Of a DNA stretch of 64,000 nucleotides, positions 18,029-26,323 are shown piece by piece. The notes under the pieces were generated by a model, which did not search any database, was not told where the DNA came from, and saw only the letters and a list, made by a program, of their open reading frames with translations. The first letter of the stretch is position 1. Each line of letters begins with the position of its first letter. A program made the translations under genes and the position numbers. Source of the stretch: Streptococcus thermophilus. GTDB lineage: Bacteria > Bacillota > Bacilli > Lactobacillales > Streptococcaceae. The stretch lies in contig NZ_CP038020.1 of the NCBI RefSeq assembly GCF_010120595.1, positions 744,001 to 808,000 of the forward strand. Direction: 5' to 3'.

Positions 18029-18656
18029 TTTTCAACTTCTTGTTCTCTTTGGGACGCATTCCTCTTCCTTTAACCGTTATGCAAATCCTAGCTATTGACT
18101 TGGGAACAGATATGGTACCTGCTTTGGGATTGGGGGTTGAATCACCTGAAGAAGGAGTGATGGACAAGCCACCAAGACGTTTATCGGGACGCTTACTCAA
18201 TCGCCAACTGTTGCTTAAAGCTTTTGTCTGGTATGGATTGATTGAAGCAGTCTTGGCTATGGGTGCTTTCTTCCTTAATTATTGGGTAAATCAAGGAAAT
18301 TTGAACCATCTGGCTAGCTCAGGGCCCCTCTACCGGGAGGCGACCACCATGACTTTGGGAGCTATTATCTTTACTCAGATTGGTATGGTTATGAATAGTC
18401 GTAAGGGCAGGGGCTCTATATTCCAAGTTAAACATTTTGCTAATAGGATTATTAGCCTAGGAATTGTTCTAGAAATTGTTCTCTTTATTATCCTGTCCTA
18501 TGTACCTCTTTTCCACACGCTATTTAACACAGCCCCAATTGGACTTGATGATTGGCTCTATTTACTTGCTTGTCCATATTTGTTATTATGACTTTGGAAG
18601 AAATCAGATATCGCTTATTTGATAAAAAAGTAAGTCAGTGGTTTACCTTAGATTGA
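18019..18656 (+). pseudogene. C-terminal remnant of a cation-transporting P-type ATPase
   Basis: The readable protein keeps only the last membrane part (about 200 residues) of a calcium-type P-ATPase: PLPLTVMQILAIDLGTDMVPALGLGVESPEEGVMDKPPRR and several hydrophobic segments. The phosphorylation (DKTGT), nucleotide and first membrane domains are absent, about 700 residues lost. One frameshift near 18590 adds a stop; the other frame continues MTLEEIRYRLFDKK to TGA at 18654-18656. It starts right behind the flippase terminator, so a large deletion probably joined the two. Not expected to function. Confidence 0.85.
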
Positions 18657-18710
18657 AGAAAAAATTTTGATCTATGTCTTCCTTAGGAGAGTAAGGACAT
18701 TAGTTATCTC

Positions 18711-18744
18711 AAAAAGCCTGGAACTTTTAAATTTCAGGCTTTTT
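18711..18744 (+). terminator. Terminator after the ATPase remnant
   Basis: AAAAAGCCTG and CAGGCTTTTT form a 10-bp perfect stem around a 14-nt loop. Confidence 0.85.
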
Positions 18745-18805
18745 CGGTGTCTGAAAAGTCACCTTTAATCATCTCAGAAAGTTTGTCTGTTCAATATTTT
18801 GAGGT

Positions 18806-18822
18806 TATAGTAATAAACTATA
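18806..18822 (+). promoter_or_regulatory. MET-box (MetR/MtaR-type operator)
   Basis: TATAGTAATAAACTATA fits the streptococcal MET-box TATAGTTTNAAACTATA. It lies about 55 nt upstream of the likely -10 (TAAAAT 18878-18883, extended TGA), the usual place for LysR-type activators of methionine genes. Confidence 0.8.
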
Positions 18823-18935
18823 TATAACTATCAAGAATTCGTATGATGAACTTTCCATTCTTTTCAGAAAATAGTGATAAAATAGAGGGCATAGATATGG
18901 AGAATATCCATTTTATCATGTAGAGAGGGTGCAAT

Positions 18936-20030
18936 ATGACACAAGATTATCAATTAGAAACTATTTTGGCACATGCAGGAATCAATTCTGATGAAGCAAC
19001 AGGAGCTTTAGCTTCACCGATTCATTTTTCAACAACTTACCAACATCCAGAATTCGGACAGTCTACTGGTTTTGACTATACACGAACTAAAAATCCAACG
19101 CGTGCAACATTGGAAAAAACGCTAGCAGCTATTGAAAAAGCGGATTATGCCATTGCGACAAGTTCAGGGATGAGCGCTATTGTTTTGGCCTTTGAAATTT
19201 TCCCTGTAGGTAGCAAGGTTGTCGCTGCCCGTGACCTTTATGGAGGTTCTTTCCGTTGGTTCAACGATAAAGAAAAAGAAGGACGTTTCTTCTTTGAATA
19301 CACCAATACAGAAGATGAGATGATTGCGGCTATTGTAGAAGATACTGATATTGTCTACATTGAAACACCGACAAACCCACTTATGATTGAGTTTGATATT
19401 GAGAAAGTAGCTCAGACTGCTCATGAAAAGGGTGCGGTGGTTATTGTTGATAATACTTTCTATAGCCCAATCTACCAAACCCCGATTACTCAAGGTGCTG
19501 ATATCGTTGTACATTCAGCTACTAAATACCTATCAGGGCATAATGATGTTTTAGCTGGTGTTGTTGTGACTAGCAATCCAGAATTCTACGATAAACTTTA
19601 TTATAACCTCAATACGACTGGTCCGAACTTGTCCCCATTTGATAGCTATATGCTCATGCGTGGACTTAAGACCCTAAAACTTCGTATGGAGGCATCAACG
19701 GCTAATGCTAAAGAAGTTGTGGCGTTCTTAGAAAAGTCCCCAGCTGTTAAAGAGGTTCTCTACCCAGGTAAGGGTGGGATGATTTCCTTCAAAGTGGCTA
19801 ACCAAGATAAGATTCCAACTATTATCAATACTCTTAAGGTCTTTACCTTTGCGGAGAGTCTGGGTGGTGTTGAAAGTTTGATTACTTACCCAACAACACA
19901 AACTCACGCAGATATTCCAAGTGAAATACGTGCTTCGTATGGATTAACGGATGACTTGCTTCGTCTTTCAATTGGTATTGAAGCAGCAGAGGATTTGATT
20001 GCTGACTTGGAAAATGCCCTTAGTCTTTAA
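18936..20030 (+). CDS. metB: Cystathionine gamma-synthase/lyase family protein
   Basis: 364 residues of the Cys/Met metabolism PLP-enzyme family. The PLP lysine sits in VVHSATKYLSGHND (about residue 195). SSGMSAI, DLYGGS and VESLITYPTTQTHA are further family blocks. It is 15-20 residues shorter than classic MetB, with a compact VLYPGKGGMISF loop, as in other lactic acid bacteria. It probably joins O-acylhomoserine and cysteine to cystathionine, or acts as lyase; sequence alone does not separate these. A MET-box lies upstream and a PatB/MalY-type beta-lyase follows, so a transsulfuration pair is inferred. Confidence 0.88.
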   Translation: MTQDYQLETILAHAGINSDEATGALASPIHFSTTYQHPEFGQSTGFDYTRTKNPTRATLEKTLAAIEKADYAIATSSGMSAIVLAFEIFPVGSKVVAARDLYGGSFRWFNDKEKEGRFFFEYTNTEDEMIAAIVEDTDIVYIETPTNPLMIEFDIEKVAQTAHEKGAVVIVDNTFYSPIYQTPITQGADIVVHSATKYLSGHNDVLAGVVVTSNPEFYDKLYYNLNTTGPNLSPFDSYMLMRGLKTLKLRMEASTANAKEVVAFLEKSPAVKEVLYPGKGGMISFKVANQDKIPTIINTLKVFTFAESLGGVESLITYPTTQTHADIPSEIRASYGLTDDLLRLSIGIEAAEDLIADLENALSL

Positions 20031-20040
20031 GGAGTTATCT

Positions 20041-21204
20041 ATGACACGTTATGATTTTACAACACAACCAAATCGCTTAAATCAAAACACTATGAAATGG
20101 CATGAAGCTGAAAGTGATCCTGAACTACTTGAGCTTTGGGTTGCTGATATGGACTTCTTACCTGTTCCTGAAATTAGAGATGCGGTGATTAACTATGCTG
20201 AAACGCATATCTTTGGTTACCCTTATCCAAGTGATGAGCTCTACCAATCCATCATAGATTGGGAAAAAAATCAACATGGCTATTCAGTTGATAAGGCCAG
20301 TATTGTCCTTATTGAAGGGGTTGTCCCAGCTATTTCAACAGCTATTCAGGCCTTTACCAAAGAAGACGATGCTGTCCTTATCAACACACCAGTTTATCCG
20401 CCATTTGCTCGTTCTGTTCGCTTGAATAATCGCAAGTTGATTGAGAATAGTCTTGTTAAGGTTAACGGGCATTTTGAAATTGATTTTGAGCAATTGGAAT
20501 GTGATATCGTAGACAATGATGTTAAACTCTATGTCTTCTGTAGTCCACATAATCCAGGTGGTCGTGTCTGGACTAAGGAAGAATTGACCATGGTAGCAGA
20601 CCTTTGCCAGAAACATGGTGTTCTCTTGGTATCTGATGAAATCCATCAAGACTTGGCCTTATATGGGAATAAGCATATCTCTCTAAATACGCTTTCAAAC
20701 GCTTATAAGGATTTTACCTTGGTGCTTAGTTCGGCGACTAAAACCTTTAATATTGCTGGTACCAAAAACAGTTTCACCATTATTGAAAATGAAGACTTGC
20801 GTAAATCCTTTAAACAAAAACAATTGGCTAATAATCAACACGAAATTCCAACTATTGGTTTGATTACAACACAAGCTGCCTTTACCTACGGTCAACCTTG
20901 GTTAGAGGAATTGAAGACAGTTCTTGAAACTAATATTGACCTTTTAACTAAGGAACTTAGTGAAAAGACTAATATCGAAGTTATGAAACCTGAGGGCACT
21001 TATTTGGTCTGGCTTGATTTTTCAGCCTATGATCAAGATCACAATGAACTTGGACGTTTGCTTAAAGAAGAAGCGAAGGTAGTGCTAAATAACGGTATTA
21101 CTTTTGGTTCCGAAGGAGAAAAACATTTCCGATTTAACGTAGCTACGCCAACTAAAGTTGTTGCTGAAGGTGTGAAACGTTTGGTTTCTGTCTTTGGAAA
21201 ATAA
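20041..21204 (+). CDS. PatB/MalY-type cystathionine beta-lyase (aminotransferase class I fold)
   Basis: 387 residues. The N-terminal RLNQNTMKWHEAE and ELWVADMDF stretch is diagnostic of MalY/PatB beta-C-S lyases. The PLP lysine is in LSSATKTFNIAG (about residue 236), and the C-terminal substrate arginine is in HFRFNVATP. It cleaves cystathionine to homocysteine, completing the step begun by the gene upstream. I start at the ATG at 20041, 10 nt after the metB stop with AAGGAG before it. Confidence 0.9.
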   Translation: MTRYDFTTQPNRLNQNTMKWHEAESDPELLELWVADMDFLPVPEIRDAVINYAETHIFGYPYPSDELYQSIIDWEKNQHGYSVDKASIVLIEGVVPAISTAIQAFTKEDDAVLINTPVYPPFARSVRLNNRKLIENSLVKVNGHFEIDFEQLECDIVDNDVKLYVFCSPHNPGGRVWTKEELTMVADLCQKHGVLLVSDEIHQDLALYGNKHISLNTLSNAYKDFTLVLSSATKTFNIAGTKNSFTIIENEDLRKSFKQKQLANNQHEIPTIGLITTQAAFTYGQPWLEELKTVLETNIDLLTKELSEKTNIEVMKPEGTYLVWLDFSAYDQDHNELGRLLKEEAKVVLNNGITFGSEGEKHFRFNVATPTKVVAEGVKRLVSVFGK

Positions 21205-21206
21205 GA

Positions 21207-21231
21207 AAAGTGATACAAATGGCATCACTTT
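21207..21231 (+). terminator. Hairpin after the metB-patB pair
   Basis: AAAGTGAT and ATCACTTT form an 8-bp perfect stem; only TAAATTT follows, so strength is uncertain. Confidence 0.6.
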
Positions 21232-21795
21232 AAATTTGAGGCAGACTCTTCTTTTGAGACTTTACTTAGACGATATCAGATGTCTGAGACCGTCTTCGAA
21301 GTTCCAGTAAATCCAACAGGTGGAAACCATTCTACTGATGATAAGACTTCTAAATCAGCAGATAATAATCAGCCATCACCTGATAAAGAAGATAAAGCAG
21401 AAACACCGACGAATACAGGTTTTCCAGTTCATAGACCGCTCAGCTAATGATAATAATTCATCAGATGATTATCAGGTAGAGGTTCCTGTGAAACTTTCAA
21501 CAGAGGGTTCTGTCGGTGACCGTCGTCAAGTATCTCAAGCTACAGAGATTGCGACAACAGTACCAGAAGCTATTGTTTCAATTGGACCATCTATTCCAGT
21601 GAATGCTATTGAAGAAAAGGTAGTTACTGATACAGAAACTCCAAAATCAGCTAAGTCTGATGAGAGAAGTAAAGACAACCACATTAAAGTTGCTGTCAAC
21701 TGTCAATCTTGGCAGCTATCTTTGCGGCTATTGGTAGCTCGGCACTTCTTGGCTATGGTTTAGTAACAGGTAAGATTCATCTGTCTAAAAAATAA
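21232..21795 (+). pseudogene. Remnant of a membrane-anchored surface protein
   Basis: Three reading frames must be joined to read one protein. The first (21238-21447) reads EADSSFETLLRRYQ then a Ser/Asp/Lys/Pro-rich stretch. The second (about 21420-21690) reads SANDNNSSDDYQVEVPVKL and a Thr/Val/Glu-rich part. The third (about 21710-21795) reads LAAIFAAIGSSALLGYGLV and a positive tail GKIHLSKK before TAA. A low-complexity extracellular domain with a C-terminal membrane anchor is implied. There is no LPXTG motif. I do not recognise the family. No valid start or ribosome site is left. Confidence 0.7.
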
Positions 21796-21810
21796 AATTG
21801 GATCCTTTCC

Positions 21811-21841
21811 AAAAACGTTTGCAAGTAAAGCAAGCGTTTTT
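21811..21841 (+). terminator. Terminator of the surface-protein remnant
   Basis: AAAAACGTTTGC and GCAAGCGTTTTT pair over 12 bp (one wobble). Confidence 0.85.
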
Positions 21842-21851
21842 CTTGTGTTTT

Positions 21852-21860
21852 TGATATAAT
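21852..21860 (+). promoter_or_regulatory. Extended -10 promoter of upp
   Basis: TGATATAAT (-10 at 21855-21860), no clear -35. The leader is about 26 nt with AAGGAAG before the ATG. Confidence 0.65.
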
Positions 21861-21892
21861 AGAGTGAATATAAAGCAAAGGAAGAAACTATT

Positions 21893-22522
21893 ATGGGTAA
21901 ATTTCAAGTTATTTCACATCCATTGATTCAACATAAACTCTCAATCTTACGTCGTGAGGATACGTCTACCAAGGACTTCCGTGAGTTGGTTAATGAAATC
22001 GCTATGCTTATGGGTTATGAAGTATCACGTGATCTTCCTCTTGAAGAGGTTGAAATTCAAACACCAATTATAAAAACAGTTCAAAAACAACTTTCTGGTA
22101 AAAAATTGGCAATTGTTCCAATCCTTCGTGCGGGTATTGGTATGGTAGATGGTTTCCTTAGCCTCGTACCTGCAGCAAAAGTTGGTCATATTGGTATGTA
22201 CCGTGATGAAGAAACACTTGAGCCAGTTGAGTACTTGGTTAAATTGCCAGAAGATATTGATCAACGTCAGATTTTTGTAATGGACCCAATGCTTGCAACT
22301 GGTGGTTCAGCAATTTTGGCGGTGGATTCACTTAAAAAACGTGGAGCAGCTAATATCAAGTTTGTATGTTTAGTTGCCGCACCAGAAGGTGTAAAAAAAT
22401 TGCAAGATGCTCACCCAGATATTGATATATACACAGCATCTTTGGATGAGAGACTTAATGAGAATGGCTATATTGTTCCAGGTCTTGGAGATGCAGGTGA
22501 CCGTCTGTTTGGTACAAAATAA
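21893..22522 (+). CDS. upp: Uracil phosphoribosyltransferase
   Basis: 209 residues, full-length Upp. The PRPP-binding motif is [10 protein letters not shown] near residues 131-140, and the uracil-binding end reads [16 protein letters not shown]. It converts uracil and PRPP to UMP in pyrimidine salvage. Its place before clpP is common in streptococci. It has its own promoter and terminator. Confidence 0.96.
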
Positions 22523-22526
22523 GTTG

Positions 22527-22549
22527 AAAAGGGAAATTTTCCCTTTTTT
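22527..22549 (+). terminator. upp terminator
   Basis: AAAAGGGAA-ATT-TTCCCTTTT hairpin followed by TT. Confidence 0.85.
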
Positions 22550-22555
22550 GCTTAA

Positions 22556-22582
22556 TTAGCACTCTTTTTAAATGAGTGCTAA
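22556..22582 (+). promoter_or_regulatory. CIRCE element (HrcA operator) before clpP
   Basis: TTAGCACTC, nine bases, GAGTGCTAA: a perfect CIRCE. HrcA should repress here. It lies just upstream of the CtsR box and promoter. Confidence 0.95.
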
Positions 22583-22597
22583 GGAATATACTTTTTA

Positions 22598-22627
22598 TTT
22601 GACCTAATTTGACTAAAATCATATAAT
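22598..22627 (+). promoter_or_regulatory. clpP promoter overlapped by a CtsR box
   Basis: TTTGACCTAATTTGACT (22598-22614) is a CtsR direct-repeat box (reverse orientation). The -35 TTGACC (22599-22604) lies inside it, with a 17-nt spacer and TATAAT (22622-22627). CtsR would block polymerase directly. Confidence 0.92.
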
Positions 22628-22659
22628 AACATCAAGACAATATTAAAAGGAGAATTCAT

Positions 22660-23250
22660 ATGATTCCGGTAGTTATTGAACAAACATCACGTGGTGAACG
22701 TTCTTATGACATTTACTCACGTTTGCTCAAGGATCGTATTATCATGTTAACAGGTCCTATAGAAGATAATATGGCAAACTCAATTATCGCTCAACTCTTG
22801 TTCTTGGATGCTCAAGACCATACAAAAGATATCTATCTGTATGTTAATACACCTGGTGGGTCAGTTTCAGCAGGCCTTGCCATTGTTGATACAATGAACT
22901 TCATCAAGTCTGATGTTCAAACCATCGTTATGGGGATGGCAGCATCAATGGGTACAATTATCGCTTCAAGCGGTACCAAAGGTAAACGTTTCATGTTGCC
23001 AAATGCAGAATACATGATTCACCAACCAATGGGTGGTACTGGTGGTGGTACTCAACAAACAGATATGGCTATCGCTGCTGAACACTTGCTCAAGACTCGT
23101 AATAACTTGGAGCAAATCTTGGCTGATAATTCTGGTCAGCCAATTGAAAAGGTTCATGTCGATGCTGAACGTGATAATTGGATGAGTGCCCAAGAAACAC
23201 TTGAATATGGCTTCATTGATGAAATCATGACCAACAACCAATTAAAATAA
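22660..23250 (+). CDS. clpP: ATP-dependent Clp protease proteolytic subunit ClpP
   Basis: 196 residues. The catalytic serine lies in [14 protein letters not shown] (about Ser96) and the histidine in YMIHQPMGG (about His121), with Asp near residue 170. It forms the two-ring protease chamber that works with ClpC/ClpE/ClpX. The dual HrcA and CtsR sites upstream make it a heat-shock gene under two repressors, as published for clpP of S. salivarius. Start ATG follows AAAAGGAG. Confidence 0.97.
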   Translation: MIPVVIEQTSRGERSYDIYSRLLKDRIIMLTGPIEDNMANSIIAQLLFLDAQDHTKDIYLYVNTPGGSVSAGLAIVDTMNFIKSDVQTIVMGMAASMGTIIASSGTKGKRFMLPNAEYMIHQPMGGTGGGTQQTDMAIAAEHLLKTRNNLEQILADNSGQPIEKVHVDAERDNWMSAQETLEYGFIDEIMTNNQLK

Positions 23251-23268
23251 GTCTAGCTTATCTAAGAT

Positions 23269-23319
23269 AAAAGTCAGATGCTAATCGGTTTATATAAGAA
23301 CCGTTTCATCTGACTTTTT
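23269..23319 (+). terminator. clpP terminator, long stem
   Basis: AAAAGTCAGATG (23269-23280) pairs with CATCTGACTTTTT (23307-23319); an inner CGGTT/AACCG stem closes the loop. Confidence 0.9.
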
Positions 23320-23323
23320 GTGT

Positions 23324-23329
23324 TACAAT
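23324..23329 (+). promoter_or_regulatory. -10 element abutting the ylbF start
   Basis: TACAAT (23324-23329) is followed by AGGAAAC and ATG at 23337, the same layout as at the HAD phosphatase and murE. It predicts a leaderless mRNA. Part of the promoter lies in the clpP terminator. Confidence 0.6.
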
Positions 23330-23336
23330 AGGAAAC

Positions 23337-23786
23337 ATGTTAATAATCAATGAGGAGCTACTTGCTATTGATCAAGCAATAGACAGTCTTGTTTTACATT
23401 TTTTAAGATTGCCAGAAGTAGAGAATTACCGTTTAAAACAGCAGAGATTCAAAAATGCCAGAGAACTTCAAGAGCTACTCTTGGAATTTCAGGAATTAAA
23501 GGAAAGTTATGATAAAGCTAAGGGGTATGAGGCTTTTAGAGCAGATGTGAGAGACTTGAAACATCAGGTTTTACGAATGAAGCGCCAAATTGATCTAAAC
23601 GAGGTGGTTATAGGCTATCGTCAGGCGGAGTTCGATTTGCAGATAATACTAGCTTCACTTGGAGAGGAGGTTGCTCAAGCTATCTCAAATCAGATTTTCA
23701 TTGATACTGGCCTACCTCTTGCCCCTCATAAACCTCATCATAAAAAGGGTGGCACTAACATAAAGGAGGAGATGAGTCGTGATTAA
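23337..23786 (+). CDS. YlbF/YmcA-family protein
   Basis: 149 residues, mostly helical, of the YlbF/YmcA (PF06133) family. In Bacillus, YlbF, YmcA and YaaT form the Y-complex that affects RNase Y and mRNA turnover. The RLPEVENYRLKQQRFKNARELQELLLEFQELKE stretch in the first half is typical. The C-terminal His/Lys-rich tail (about residues 130-149) varies. An RNase Y gene is in this window at 61978, so a functional link is possible but only inferred. It overlaps the next gene by 8 nt. Confidence 0.85.
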   Translation: MLIINEELLAIDQAIDSLVLHFLRLPEVENYRLKQQRFKNARELQELLLEFQELKESYDKAKGYEAFRADVRDLKHQVLRMKRQIDLNEVVIGYRQAEFDLQIILASLGEEVAQAISNQIFIDTGLPLAPHKPHHKKGGTNIKEEMSRD

Positions 23787-24060
23787 GCGCCAAGGTATTA
23801 TTGTTTATTTATACTATAATAGAGACTTACGTAAAATTGCCAAGTTTGGCGATGTTGTCTACCATTCTTATAAGATGCGTTATGTGCACCTTTATGTAGA
23901 TCAAGACAGGGTTGAGGACATCTTGACAGAGCTTGAAGGAATGAAGGCAGTCAAAAAAGTTCTCCCTTCTTATTATTCTGATATTGATATGGATTTTGTA
24001 GGTAGTCTGGAACGTTACGACACCTCGGTCCCTGAACATTTAAAAAACTTTTCTCTTTAG
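23779..24060 (+). CDS. YlbG-family protein (DUF2129)
   Basis: 93 residues with the family opening KRQGIIVYLYYNRDLRKIAKFG and SYKMRYVHLYVD. Function unknown; it is nearly always next to ylbF in Firmicutes. A GTG start at 23779 lies within the ylbF end and GGAGGAG precedes it, so translation is coupled. Its stop codon lies in the loop of the terminator hairpin. Confidence 0.87.
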   Translation: MIKRQGIIVYLYYNRDLRKIAKFGDVVYHSYKMRYVHLYVDQDRVEDILTELEGMKAVKKVLPSYYSDIDMDFVGSLERYDTSVPEHLKNFSL

Positions 24061-24079
24061 CTAGGAGAAAAGTTTTTTT
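24043..24079 (+). terminator. Terminator overlapping the ylbG stop codon
   Basis: AAAACTTTTCTC pairs with GAGAAAAGTTTT around TTTAGCTAG, then T residues. The TAG stop is in the loop. Confidence 0.88.
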
Positions 24080-24085
24080 CTTAAC

Positions 24086-24122
24086 TTAAACGTTAGTTTA
24101 AAAGCAATGTAATCGATTACCA
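24086..24122 (+). promoter_or_regulatory. Two operator-like elements upstream of livJ (inverted repeat and cre-like site)
   Basis: TTAAAC-GTTA-GTTTAA (24086-24101) is a perfect inverted repeat. TGTAATCGATTACCA (24108-24122) is cre-like and holds a perfect 12-bp palindrome. Both lie ahead of the livJ promoter and could bind CcpA and an unknown regulator. Confidence 0.5.
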
Positions 24123-24146
24123 GGGATAGAACATAGTTGTATATGA

Positions 24147-24175
24147 TTGACAATTTTCTGATAATTCTGTAACCT
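24147..24175 (+). promoter_or_regulatory. livJ promoter with CodY box
   Basis: TTGACA (24147-24152), 17 nt and a weak -10 TAACCT (24170-24175). AATTTTCTGATAATT (24152-24166) matches the CodY consensus AATTTTCWGAAAATT at 14 of 15 positions and fills the spacer, so CodY with bound branched-chain amino acids should repress. Confidence 0.8.
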
Positions 24176-24216
24176 ATAAGGTAGACTTTTTTAAGAAAAT
24201 ATTAAGGAGAAATCTT

Positions 24217-25392
24217 ATGTATAAAAAGATCACACTTATTGTGCTAGCCTTTTTTGCCTCCATTTTTTTGGTTGCCTGTGGCAAGTCACCTGATGTGACT
24301 GCTAATGCCAAAGGTACTAAGATTGGGGATACAATCAAAATTGGTGTTAACATGGAGTTGACAGGTGCTGTTGCGGCCTATGGTAAGTCAGAGCAGAATG
24401 GTATTAAGTTGGCTGTTGATGAAATTAACAAAGCAGGTGGCGTTGACGGCAAAAAGATAGAGCTCGTCACAAAAGATAATAAATCTGAAAATGCTGAGGC
24501 TTCAACATCTTCAACGAACTTGGCTATTCAGAGTAATGTAAATGCTATCGTTGGTCCATCGACATCAGGAGCTGTTGCTGCTGCTAGCCTCGTGTCACAA
24601 AAAACAGGGGTTCCTTTGATAACACCTTCTGGTACACAGGATGACCTTACGGTAGATGCTAACGGAGTTAAGAAATTTGTTTTTCGTACAACCTTTAAAG
24701 ATAGCTACCAAGGTGAAGTTTTGGCGGCTTATTCTTACAATAATTTGAATGCTAAGAAAGTAGTTCTCTACTATGATAATGCTTCGGATTATGCCAAGGG
24801 AATTGCGGATGAATTCAAGCGTAAATATAAAGGTCAAATCGTTACTGAAGCTACCTTTGCTTCAGGTGACAAGGACTATCAGTCAGCTTTGACTAAATTT
24901 AAAGACCTAGATTATGATGCGGTTGTAATGCCTGGTTACTATACTGAGACTGGTATTATTACAAAACAAGCACGTGACCTTGGAATTGATAAACCAATTT
25001 TAGGACCTGACGGATTCAGTGATGAGAAATTTACTGAGCTTGCAGGTAAAAAGAATGCTTCAAATGTCTACTATGTATCAGGATATTCAACAAATGTTGC
25101 TCTTTCTGACAAGGCATCTGGTTTCATTAAAGCATATGAGAAAGCTTACAAAATTGAACCAAATATGTTTGCGGCTCTAGCCTACGATTCTGTTTATATG
25201 GTTGCAGAAGCATCGAAAGGTGCAAAAACATCAGTAGATATTGCTGATAACTTAGCAAATCTGAAAAACTTTGTTGGGGTTACTGGTAAAATGACAATTG
25301 ACAAGGATCATAACCCTATTAAAGCAGCTCTTATGGTTAAAAGAGATAATGGTGAAGAGGTTTCAGCGGAAGCCGTTAAAATTGAAAAATAA
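24217..25392 (+). CDS. livJ: Branched-chain amino acid ABC transporter substrate-binding lipoprotein
   Basis: 391 residues. A lipoprotein signal peptide ends in the lipobox LVAC-G (Cys22). The mature part is a periplasmic-binding-protein type I fold: IKIGVNMELTGAVAAYGKS, NAIVGPSTSGAVAAAS and VYYVSGYSTN. It captures leucine, isoleucine or valine outside the membrane and hands it to LivHM. First gene of the livJHMGF operon. Confidence 0.95.
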   Translation: MYKKITLIVLAFFASIFLVACGKSPDVTANAKGTKIGDTIKIGVNMELTGAVAAYGKSEQNGIKLAVDEINKAGGVDGKKIELVTKDNKSENAEASTSSTNLAIQSNVNAIVGPSTSGAVAAASLVSQKTGVPLITPSGTQDDLTVDANGVKKFVFRTTFKDSYQGEVLAAYSYNNLNAKKVVLYYDNASDYAKGIADEFKRKYKGQIVTEATFASGDKDYQSALTKFKDLDYDAVVMPGYYTETGIITKQARDLGIDKPILGPDGFSDEKFTELAGKKNASNVYYVSGYSTNVALSDKASGFIKAYEKAYKIEPNMFAALAYDSVYMVAEASKGAKTSVDIADNLANLKNFVGVTGKMTIDKDHNPIKAALMVKRDNGEEVSAEAVKIEK

Positions 25393-25435
25393 GCTCTTAT
25401 CTTTACTAAAAATAAACTAGAAAGTTTGGTTATAT

Positions 25436-26320
25436 ATGTTTTTTGAACAACTTCCACAACAACTAGTCAATGGTATCATCTTGGGAAGTATCTATGCACT
25501 ACTTGCCCTTGGTTATACTATGGTTTATGGGATTATCAAATTGATTAACTTTGCCCATGGAGACATCTACATGATAGGTGCCTTCGTTGGTTACTATGCG
25601 ATTAACAGCTTGAAGATGAACTTCTGGATTGCCCTTGTGTTTTCCATGATTGTATGTGCCATTTTAGGGGTTGTTATCGAGTTCTTGGCTTATCGCCCAC
25701 TCCGTAATTCGACACGTATTTCTGCCTTGATTACGGCCATTGGTGTGTCATTCTTTCTTGAGTACATCATGGTTTACTTTGTAGGTGCAGATACACGTTC
25801 ATTCCCACAATCAATCAAGGTGCATACTTATCATCTTGGTTCAATCTCTGTTACAAATGTGCAATTGCTCATTTTGGTAGTTGCTCTTGTGCTTATGGTT
25901 GCTCTTCAATTGATCGTTAAGAAGACTAAGATGGGTAAAGCTATGCGTGCTGTGTCTGTTGATAGCGATGCAGCGGAGTTGATGGGTATTAGTGTTAATA
26001 ATACGATTAGCTTCACTTTTGCTCTTGGATCATCACTTGCAGGGGCTGCCGGTGTCCTCATTGGTCTTTACTATAACTCAATTGAACCTCTTATGGGGAT
26101 GACTCCAGGTATTAAAGCTTTTGTTGCTGCTGTTCTTGGTGGTATCGGTATTATTCCTGGTGCAGCACTCGGTGGTTTTGTTATTGGTATTTTGGAAACT
26201 TTGTCAACTGCAATTGGTTTATCAAGCTACCGTGATGCCATCGTTTATGGTGTCTTGATAGTTATCCTCTTGCTTCGTCCAGCGGGTATTCTTGGTAAAA
26301 ATGTGAAAGAGAAGGTGTAA
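25436..26320 (+). CDS. livH: Branched-chain amino acid ABC transporter permease LivH
   Basis: 294 residues with about eight hydrophobic segments. LALGYTMVYGIIKLINFAHGDIYMIG near residues 22-47 is the LivH hallmark, and the EAA-like loop is AAVLGGIGIIPGAALGG near 230-246. It forms half the membrane channel with LivM. It lies 43 nt after livJ; the ribosome site is weak (AGAAAG). Confidence 0.95.
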   Translation: MFFEQLPQQLVNGIILGSIYALLALGYTMVYGIIKLINFAHGDIYMIGAFVGYYAINSLKMNFWIALVFSMIVCAILGVVIEFLAYRPLRNSTRISALITAIGVSFFLEYIMVYFVGADTRSFPQSIKVHTYHLGSISVTNVQLLILVVALVLMVALQLIVKKTKMGKAMRAVSVDSDAAELMGISVNNTISFTFALGSSLAGAAGVLIGLYYNSIEPLMGMTPGIKAFVAAVLGGIGIIPGAALGGFVIGILETLSTAIGLSSYRDAIVYGVLIVILLLRPAGILGKNVKEKV

Positions 26321-26323
26321 GAC

